Shown here: positions 32,770 to 43,421 of the stretch, in pieces
How positions within the stretch are numbered: the first letter of the stretch is position 1
Layout: every line of letters begins with the position of its first letter
Source: Chrysomallon squamiferum
Lineage: Eukaryota; Mollusca; Gastropoda; Neomphalida; Peltospiridae
Length of the DNA stretch: 64,000 nt
Assembly: GCA_012295275.1 (NCBI GenBank)
Contig: CM022666.1
Coordinates: 2,327,616 to 2,391,615 of the forward strand
Direction of reading: 5' to 3'
Translations under genes and position numbers: made by a program
Notes under the pieces: generated by a model
Told to the model about the DNA's origin: nothing
Seen by the model: only the letters and a program-made list of their open reading frames with translations
Databases searched by the model: none

Positions 32770-35700
32770 ACCCGAATAAACAAAACAAATTAGTAATTTT
32801 TTACGTATTTGAAATAAAAAGAAATGAAATATAAATTTGTATTTAATAAAGAAAGAAATTATAAAAAAAAATTTTGTTCAGGAAGGAAAAAAATTCCAAA
32901 ACAAAATGAATATTTTTCTTTAATAATAATAATAAAAAAAAAAAAGAAATCCAGAAAAAAAGGCACAAATGTTTATTTAATAAAGACCCCAAAAATAGAT
33001 GTTTTCCTTGTGTTTTTCACATCAGTTGACCTTCTGCTATCTTTGATGTAAAAAACAAACAAATACATGATGTTGACTGAGGTATTATGCAGCTGTGCAA
33101 AACACCTTTGGAACAATCAGCAGCTGAGAAATGCCAGGTGTTCATTGCAGGTTCAGGTTTTATACACGTACACTTCCCTTACTAATGATTTTGAATTCAA
33201 TGAAACAGAACTGATGGGGGATTCTGGGCTTCATACATTCTTTAAAAACATGTTTAGCATCAAAAATTCTTTTTTTTTAATTTTTTTATTATAATTTTTT
33301 GGTTTTGTTGTTTTGTTGCGTTTTTCTGCTGAAATTTTTAGATAAGTATTTTTTCTGTGTTGGAGTTTTTAAATAAAGTATTTTCCATTAAAGCTTTTAG
33401 GTGTAGTATTTTCTGAATGTTGTTTTCAGATTCGGTATTATGTGTGTTGGAGTTTTTGGACAAGATATTTTTTGTTGGAATTTTTAGACAAGATATTTTC
33501 TGTTATAAGAGTTTTTAGATAATATATTTTCTGATGGAATTTTTAGAGAAGATATTTTCTGTTGAAACTTTTAGTCAAGATATTTTCTATTGGAATTTTT
33601 CGACAAGAATTTTCTGATGGAATTTTTCGACAAGATATTTCCTGTTGGAGTTTTTAGATAATATATTTTCTGATGGAGATTTTAGATAATATATTTTCTG
33701 TTGCAGTTTTTTGGACAAGGTATTTTCTGTTGGAGTTTTAAGATAAAATATTTTCTGATCGAGATTTTAGACAAGATATTTTCTGTTGCAGTTTTTTATA
33801 CAAAATATTTTCTGATCGAGTTTTTAGACAAGATATTTTCTGTTCCAGTTATAAATACACACGAATGCGTGACATTTTTCAATTCTGAATCAACAGCTGT
33901 GACTAAAATCCCTGTGTTTGAGGGGGCAGGGGTCACAGTGTATTTAAAATACTGACCTGGGCTAGCAGGGTTTCGGCTTCACGAAGACTCCTTCTGTGCT
34001 CTCGTTTCTTGCTCCTGAGGACATGCTCCAGCGGCTTCTCCTCCACTGTTGAGCGATCCCTCAAAGCGTGCAGCAGCTCATCCACCTTTTCTGCTCTGGT
34101 CTTTCTGGGCGGAGGTGGCACAGGTACCTGCACAGGTAAGACAAAAGGTAAAATCAACATCCCTTTGCTGCTATTTGTAAAAAGTAATCTATGGAAATGT
34201 AGGCCTGTTTTAAATCACCTTGTATCTTATTTTAAGTCACCTCGTATCCTGTTTTAAATCACCTTGTATCCTATTTTAATTCACCTTGTATCCAATTTTA
34301 AACCACCTTGTATCCTATCTTAAACTTCCTTCATGCAAAACTAATCTTCTACTTTCAACCCCTGTCACTTATCTAACTAAAACACATAATAATAGCAGAA
34401 ATGAGATATATAAGAAAAACTGGGACTAAGCAAAAAGGAGTTTTGTGATGTTTGTGTTAAAGGCAAAGCAACAGAATTTTGTTTGACAGACTGTACCTAC
34501 ATACACTACCAGATTACATCCTAAAGACTAGACATAATAAAAAAAATGGACATTACAATATGAAACTGAACTAGATGTCTTTGTTTTGTTTGTGAAATAT
34601 TACCGAGCATTTTGCCATCTACAGTAGTCAGTGCTGTAGTAAAAAGATTCAGGAAAGGAAAGGAAAGACTCCACAGAAAATATTTACAAGAGAAGGCTAA
34701 AAGGAAAATGGACACAGAAAAATAAAATAATGAAACCCAACTCTCATGACACCCATCCCTTTTTATGATGCCACTTATTTTTAGCGTGTTTGTGGACATT
34801 TTTTCTATTTGCTGCCTGACAATTAATTTATTTTCTGCCGTAACATTTTAATACACTTCTATAACAACCTGACTGTTGCAAAATGCCATGTCAATGCATT
34901 TTTATAACTATTACTTGCGTGAAACACAGGGTCTCAAAACAAGAAGGACAGTGTAATTAGCATCAATGTCAATGTTTTTCTAAATGCACACTATGTTTTA
35001 TTTTACCAGTATTATTATGTATGCAGATACATTAAAAAAAAAAAAAAAACACACAAAAAACATTGAAAATTTGTTGCAAACAGACATTGCAGTAAAAGAA
35101 AGAATCCACAGGAAAATTATAAGATACATCTAAAAGGAAAACGGAGGCAGAAAAAAAAAATAATAAAACGAAGAAAAAAAAAAAAAAAAAAAAACATTTG
35201 TTCCACCTATCTGTTTTTGATGGTGCTGCTTGATTTCAGTGTATTTTTTTTGTGGAAGTTTTCTGTTTTCCCATGCAGATTAGAAAGTGTCTTGCCTGTC
35301 TAGATATTTATGTTTTGTTGTGTTGGCAGGGAAAAAAAAGAATGTTACAAAAAAAAGGCGTTTGTAATAATCCACCTAACTGCTATGGGCAACGCATTTT
35401 ATAATTGTTACATGTGAAAACACCGTGTCTTGATATTACAACAACAAGTTGTCAACACAATTAGCACAAAAATCAGTAGATGCTCATTATGTTGATGAGA
35501 GTCTCAAACAGGTCATGACAATGACGCACAACCTTTTATTTCTACAAGCTCTGCCTCAAACACATGCCCTTATGTACGCACGCATGCATGCAGCATTCAG
35601 TTTGTTTTAGAAGAAGTAGAATTAGTACTTGTTGTGGTAGTTGGAATAGTAATTATTGTGGTAGCAGTAGCAGCAGAGAATAATAGTATATTGGCAGTAT

Positions 35701-37211
35701 AGAAGTAATGATATTATTATTAGCAGCAGCAGTGATAGCAGTATTTGTAGTAACGCTTGTAAAATAGCAAATGTCACAGTAGTAGCATGAAAGGTAGTTG
35801 TAATGATAATGCTAGTAGTAGTAGTAGTAACAGTAGTAGTTGCAGTAGTAAAAACAGTAGTAGTAGCAGTAGTGGCAGTAATATTAACAGCAGTCACACT
35901 AGTAGAATTAATAATAGTAATAGTAGCAGCAACAGTAGTAGCTGCAATAGTAACAACAGTAGCAGCAGTAGTAGCAGCAGTAGTAGCAGTAGTAGCAGCA
36001 GCAGTAGCAGTAGTAGAAGTAGTAACTGTTGTGGCAGTAGTAGTAGCAATGGTAGTAACACTGTACATAGTGATTGTAATGGTGACTGTTTATGTTCAGT
36101 GTTATTCTTAGTGTGAGATAAAATGAATGTAAGTGTTTCAAACAAACCCTGCGATATTCTTTAACTTCTCGTGGAACTCGGTCAAGCCGTGCTGCGGGAC
36201 TTCTGTAAACAAGTTCATTGTTTAGCATCAGTTTTAAAGCTCGCAGATTTGACTGGATGTCTGCAAAAAAACAAAAAATAATAATATTAACAATACTACT
36301 ACTACTACTACTAATAATAATAGTAATAATAATAAATAAAATAAAAAGTTTGTATTAATTTTTTAGTCACTTCAAGGTTATTAACCTCTACGCTTTATAA
36401 AATTAAAATTAAAATTAAAATTACATTAAAATTAAAATTAAAATCAAAATCAAAATTATAATCAAAATTAAAATTTCCAGTAATTCTTAATTAACAAGGC
36501 GTAACAAAAATGTTCATCCATCCCTCCATCCATCAATAAACGGTCTATTTTTAATTTTGTTTTCTACATCTTTTTTCTTTCTTTCTTTCTTTCTTTCTTT
36601 TGTTTTTACCTTTAGGAGGACAAATATCTTCATCCTCACTATCATCATCGCTCATCAGAAGTTCTTCATAACCCTCGAACTTTTCCAGTAATTCTGACCT
36701 CGTCTCTGGCTTATCTCCCTTGTCTTCCTTCTCCTTTGAAGGTTGTTCGTCCTCTTCTTTCTGATCATTCACCTGATTAAAAAAAAAATAATAATAATAA
36801 TAATAATTAATTTAACCCAATTTTGATCAGTTTCCTTTAAAAACACAGTTAAAGAGTTAAAGGGCAATGACAGGTATATCGACCATTCCAGAAGACAGGA
36901 AATCATATATCATTTCCTTTTGATAAACCAGTTGTGGAGAACCTGCTGGAATGGGCAATAGGCCAGTAGGAGTGCTAAAGAAAGTTCAAACAGATGGATT
37001 GAAAGTGTAGACTTTTATAAAAAATAAAAAATATAAAATAATAATAACGATAATAATAATAACAATAATAATAATAATGGTAATAGTAATAGTAGTAGTA
37101 ATATCAGTAGTAGCAATAATAATGGCAAAAGGAATATTAATAATAATAATAATAATAGTAAAAATAATAATAATCACACCAGTAGCAGTAGTAGTAATAA
37201 TTATCAACAGC

Positions 37212-37292
<81 letters not shown>

Positions 37293-40200
37293 AACAAACA
37301 AACAAACAAACAAACAAACAAACAAACAAACAAACAAACAAACAAACAAACAAACAAACAAATAAATAAATAAACAAACAAACAAACAAACAAATAAACA
37401 AACAAGTAAGTAAAATCTACATCACACCTGAGTCATGAAGAAATCATTATCATCTTCATCCTCATCGTCTCCCTCTTCCTTGTCATTCTGGTTGCTGGTT
37501 GAACTGATGGGGGGTAAAGGTCTGTTGCTGTTCAGATTAGCTGTCCCTCCTTTCTGCGCTTTGTGTTGCCTCTCAGGATGTCCCAGCATCAGCATGATCT
37601 GCAGTTTGGGCTTTGGCACTCTGGGAACTATGTCTGAAACCTGACAGAAGCGTACAGCATTTTACAACAGCTCTCACTCCTGATAGCCAAATTACTATTA
37701 TTTTTACTTTGGTCTGACATAAGACAGAGTCAAAATTGCTATATTTTTAAGAACAAAATATATATATAATATATATATATTTATACATAACAAGTACCTT
37801 TCTGTGTTTTTTCTGTGGAACTTCTATAGTTGGTTTTGGCACTGGTGGTTTCGGTTTCCTGAAAAAAAAAATAAAAAAAAAAAAACATATTTCAAAAACC
37901 AATTTCTCTAAGAACATAAACACATCTGAAAGTTGTTTACTGAAGTATTTCTCAATGTCAGGAGACTTACTAGGAGCTTGTTTTGAAAACGGAGGAAGTA
38001 ATGAAAAGTATTTTTGAAACCCTTTTAGAAACATGGCAGGACTCGGATGCAGTGTCCATAACAAAAATATGACATTCCGGTCAACCTAGACTTTAGTGAA
38101 TGTATCAACTGTTATTATTTTTTTTTGTTTAGCTGAACTGCATAGAATGATCTAGTTTCTCAGTTTGTGTTCCTCACCTGACCATTTTGATGCCAAGTCG
38201 ATCCTGCAGAAATATCTTGAGCAAAGGAGGGTCTCCTACCATCTCATTTGTCAGAGGGTTGTCGTGGATGAGCAGCTCCACCAGCATTGGCCAAGCTGCC
38301 ACTGCCAGCAGACCTTCCTCCTCCATTATCTGTGAAGCAGAAGTCAAAGTATTTGAATCTGAACCTTAATCTAGAGTGACGTTTTTCTGCATAACGCCGT
38401 AATTACTGAAGGCACGATTTGAAAGATAATTATCCAGCAAAATATTTCAGAAAATAATTTAAAAAAAAAAAATAATGGAGACTAAATTTTTTTTTTAATC
38501 TGATGAAGATGAATTAAGCAAATAATAGCAAAATATGAGCTACATTTTTTTGAATGTGAGAATTATGTAGCAAAACCTTTCAGAAATTAATACAAAAAAT
38601 TTACAGATTAGATTTTCAAATATGATGAATTATGTAGTGAAATAATTAAGCAAATAAAACAAAAAGGTATGTGCTAAACTTTCAAATATGATGAATTGTG
38701 TAGCAAAACATTTCAGAAAACAGTACAAAAATAATATAGACTGCATTTTGAAATGATCTAAAAAAAACATATTTTATCATACACCATAGCAGTTATCCTT
38801 GATCTTGGCAATGTTTCTATGAACAATAAATGTTCAAAGTGAATAAAGAAGCAGATGAATTAGAGAATCTACAAATGTTTATCAAATTATCGTAAAATAA
38901 ATGACTACTTAGTATCATTCATATCTTATTGCACAACAGTGAGACTAGACAAGGAAACTGTTGTCATGACTACATGGTCTATTTTTAATTAACCAGCAGG
39001 GTGGGATATTTTATAAAGCTCTGTCTAATAAACCCCCCCAAAAAAGCAGGACAGAGTGACCACAGGACATTGGCTCAGACAACAAAAAAAAAAAAAAAAA
39101 AAAAAAAAAACAGTGGATGCAGTGAGACAATTTAATCCTAGGATCCTTCGTGCTTCAGAATCTTGTAACCAACAAGCTACACTGTGTCCTTTCAGGGTTC
39201 TGAAATAACACACAGAGAGATTCTGCTAGCACAACAAATAACAATTACTGCACAGTGAACAGAAGAAATTGCCCCACAGGATCAACACAAGCTGTATCAC
39301 ACCATCTGGACTGAGGCAACAAAGACTGTGGACAAGAGAAAACAACCAACGTGAAGTGGAACTGGATGAAAATAATCACACAACATACTTTGTTGTGAGA
39401 CAGGTTCAGGTGACACAGTTCGGGAAAAGCACACAGCGACATTTCAGGAAGGTTGTCCATTTTGTTGCTGCCGTCACCTTGCGTCGACATCTCTGCTCTG
39501 TACTCGTCTGAGTTCTGAAGTGCGTTCATTCGAGCTGTGATGTCTCCCAGATTTAAACTCAGGTCATCATTCAGTAAATCTTTAAAAAAAAATAAAAAAA
39601 AAAAAAAAAAAAAAAAAAGACAATAAAATTTGAAAAGAAAATATAAAATTCAAAGAAAATCTAATTTTTGAAAAACAACATAAAAATTCAAAGAAAATCA
39701 AATTTTTAAAAACATAATAAAATTTCAAAGAAAATCAAATTTTTAAAAACAAAATAAAAATTCAAAGAAATTCAAATTTAAAGACAAAATAAAAATCTGT
39801 TAATGACTGTGTCTGTGGTTTGAGCCAGTCAGTAAATCTTTTATTTTAAAAACTTTAAACACAAAATAGAAATATTTTGGTAGTTATGTTGATTTGATGA
39901 TGATGATGATGATGAAAATGTTTTATTATAATAAAATAAGTAGTAGTAAAATTATTAACATAATAAATAGTAATTATTAATAGGAGATGAATGAATGAAA
40001 GATTATTTCCCATTCCAGACAGGGTTCTGTTTTTATCAAGAATTGTAATTTGTTTTTATTATTTACTGGAATGTATATTTATATGATTCACTGCTGCCAG
40101 ATCATGGAAAAGTTCTTTCAGGTTTCAGCTTCAATAAAAATGTCTGAAATAATCTCAAATTCACCATCAAAGTAGTATTTCTTATTTCTCTAATATCAAT

Positions 40201-40406
40201 GTAACTGTACTACAGTTTTTTTTTAATTTTTAATTTTTATTATTATTATTACTACTTTTTCTTTTTTAATCATATCATTCTAAACAGTTGGAGAAAGTAT
40301 AGAAACTATATTTCACTATAATTCTTTAAATTCAACTGTTAAAAAAAAAAAAAAAAATTAAAAAACAAATTAAATAAAATTAAAAAACATTTTAAAAAAT
40401 ATAATA

Positions 40407-40445
<39 letters not shown>

Positions 40446-41406
40446 TATTAAAAAATAATAAAATAAAAATTTAAACAAAATTACTACTATTATTATTATT
40501 CTAAAATAATAAAAAAAAAAAAAAAAATGTTACCATTTTTACCTTTCGCAATTGTTTCTTTGCCATCAGTATTTTCTTTTTCTTTAACATCTCCTGATTC
40601 TTTTTCAGCAGGCCTGGCTCTCGGTTCCTCTTCTTCATTTCTCTCTTTGTCAGGACAAACATGCCTTTTGGTGACAGCAGTTCTCTGGGAATGTCACTCA
40701 AAGACCTGTGACTCAACCGATCACTTTTTTTGGCCGACTTCGAAGGTTTCAAAATTGGCTTACTCTCTTCAGGGACAACTTTTCCTTCGACAGATTTCAA
40801 CTGAGGTATGTAGTAGATTAAGTTCTTTTCCAAGTTGAGATGTTTCAGTCTGCGTGCAGTTTGAAAATTTGAAACTTTAATTGATAATGGAAGGTGCATG
40901 GGGGAAATGATTTTTTTTTTTTTTTTTTTTTTTTTCATGAAATGAATCTAACAATTCCAGTAAAAAAAAAAAAAAAAAAAAAAAAAAAGATGGAATGATA
41001 AATAAAAACGGCACTTGCTAAGTATTAATCTGGCAAAATTAAATACATTTATTTCATATTTGATTGTGTTAATTGTTTATACGTCATATTCACTTAACAT
41101 GTTACTGTAACTGTGACAATGATTAACAAGTAACACAAACTTGTTGTAACCAACACTGATGATACTGATAATTTTGTTAACTAGAATTTTTATTTTTATT
41201 TTGTTTTTAGAGACTTATTTGCTTATTTGTTTCTTGGTGATTAATTCGTTTAGTTTTATTTCTATCAAAGAATGTTCTGGGGTAAGGGAATTAGTTCAGG
41301 TTGTTGTTCTTTTTTCTTGTTTTAAACTCTGAAGTAAGACCACATGAGAAGTGAAACCCTCAAGATATCTGCTAAAATTTTACATTTAAAACATGCAAAT
41401 GAATGT

Positions 41407-41459
<53 letters not shown>

Positions 41460-42760
41460 ATTGTGTGTGTATTCATATGTGCATTCCTGCGTTTGAAAGA
41501 GAACATGTATATACTGATAAAAAGTCTTAACAAATATCTATATCTGTGTTTCGTAATGAACAGATATAATATTTGGATGCACATAACATAAAGTACAATA
41601 TATTTTAATACATCATCTAAACAGGATCATGGAAAATAGCTACATTGACAATGAAAATGAACAAACAAATTTTTTTTTTTAAAATGATCTTCATATGAAA
41701 TTTGTTTCTGTGTAATTTACCTCTGTAATCCAGCCAAAGCAGCAAAGACATTCAAATCTGATAATTTGTTGTCATCCAGCATCAAAACTTCAAGTTTGGG
41801 ATATCTGGCAATGCGAATTTTCCTTTTAAAAAAATAAAAAATAAAAATAAAAATATAGAGATGATAAACAAACAAGACAGTCAGTTTTAATAAATGTTCA
41901 GAAAAGATTTTGTAAAGGAGGGAAGAGAAAGAAAGAAAGAAAGAAAGACGAAAGAGAAAATTAATTAAATTAGTTAGTAAACATAATAAAGTAATTTAAA
42001 CTTGATTGATTAATTTTGTTTGGAAAAATAAATTAATTAATTTGCCCAATTTATTTAACATTTGTTCAACCTAAATCAACGCATTTATCAAATTATTCAA
42101 ATTTCTTAAATTAAATCTAAATGAAAACTAAAAACCAACCAAAACAAATCATTTATCAATTCCTTTATTTATATATATATATATATATGTACATGTTTCT
42201 CTCTGTATAAGCATGTGTTTGCAGGAGTGCATATACATATACACACGGTTTCTTATTGTGTATGTGCGTGTGTGCCTATATGTGCATGCATGAGTGTGTG
42301 TGTGTGTGTGTGAGATGCATGTATTTTAATTACTGACAACTCACTTTTCCTTGGATATGTAAGGAAGAGCCATATCTGCTGGCAGAGTGGTGAAGTTGTT
42401 GCCACTTAAGTGCAACACTTTGAGATTCTGAAGCAAGCCTAAAAGCAGAACGTCATCCTGGGACAGATTATTGAACGAAACGTCAAGAAGCTGAAACCAA
42501 AATTAATTTAGTGTTAAATATGCAATTTTGTATTCTGACAAAGAAGCAAGGGATGAGTAGAAATAATGAAAATAATTATGTTTTCTCTGATGCCACTGGT
42601 TTGTCATCTTTAGTATTCACTTTTTACGTTTTCATTGTGCTTTCTGATGATTCATATAAAAAAAAAATCTAAAAAATAATCATTGTGCTTGTTTTCATTG
42701 ATGTTATTGTTTTGTTTTATCCATCCCAGATAGCATGTTTCAAGTTTCAGAAATCTTAGT

Positions 42761-42805
<45 letters not shown>

Positions 42806-43389
42806 TAATTAATAAAATTACATATGAGATACAGTCAATTTTTCTGCAGTTCAAAATATTATTGTTAATTTTGAAAAATCGTTTTACACCAGGCCAATGT
42901 TATTCCAGAGGGCAACATGTGCTGGAAACTTTTGTATTTAGAAAAAATATAACAATAAAAAAAGTAATAATAATAATTTCAAAGAACCTACAGTATCACC
43001 ATATTTGAAATGAATTACCTCCAGATACGGAAAATGTCCAATATCAAAATTTAAGCCTCGCAAACCATTCAAGGGCATCTCCAATTCTCGAAGAGTAGGA
43101 AATCCTCTAAATGCCTCTACAAATATGTAAATAAATTATTTACTAACTGAAGCTATAATGCAAATGACACAGATAAAGTAAATCATACAAATACAAGTTG
43201 GGACAACCGATTATTTCGATTTTTTTTGTGATGAATCTGCTAAATGTTACATCTACTTAAAATGTACCACTAATGTAAATATTAATATAAATATAGTTTA
43301 GTGTTATCTTCTAAATATATGTGTATGTATGCATGTATGTATGTATGTATGTATGTATGTATGTATGTATGTATGTATATAGATACATC

Positions 43390-43421
<32 letters not shown>

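Larger units (their letters stand above)
34128..36147. other. XRRA1 intron rich in repeats
   Basis: No exon was recognised. It holds a 22-bp tandem repeat, a diverged duplication of about 450 bp and a long trinucleotide tract, each listed separately. Confidence 0.8.
38330..39388. other. XRRA1 intron with a tandem repeat and an exon-1 fragment
   Basis: Holds a degenerate repeat (38430-38760), a 29-base A-run near 39082 and, beside the upstream exon, a fragment similar to XRRA1 exon 1 (39285-39370). No other coding signal. Confidence 0.8.
39580..40542. other. XRRA1 intron(s) around a predicted micro-exon
   Basis: Contains the 40-bp tandem repeat at 39612-39795, (ATG)n at 39898-39914, (TA)n near 40410-40440 and several A-runs. 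The flanking exons are out of phase with each other by one base, so a small exon is expected inside. Confidence 0.75.

Noticed and set aside
33067-33294. 75-residue plus-strand frame in the last XRRA1 intron
   Set aside because: Composition is less AT-rich but no family was recognised, and no splice context or repeat of the frame supports it.
34521-34799. 92-residue minus-strand frame with hydrophobic stretches
   Set aside because: It lies in an XRRA1 intron within one copy of a diverged duplication whose other copy is not open.
35622-36228. Poly-Ser, poly-Leu and poly-Val/Ala frames up to 148 residues
   Set aside because: Imperfect triplet repeat open in many frames. Only 36148-36260 (minus) within this stretch is exon.
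37077-37405. Frames of repeated Phe-Val-Cys-Leu and poly-Asn
   Set aside because: (CAAA)n and (AAT)n microsatellite translation.
39245-39400. Extension of an XRRA1 LRR exon past LSHNK
   Set aside because: A consensus GTATGT donor ends the exon at 39389, and the extension is the exon-1-like fragment read in another frame.
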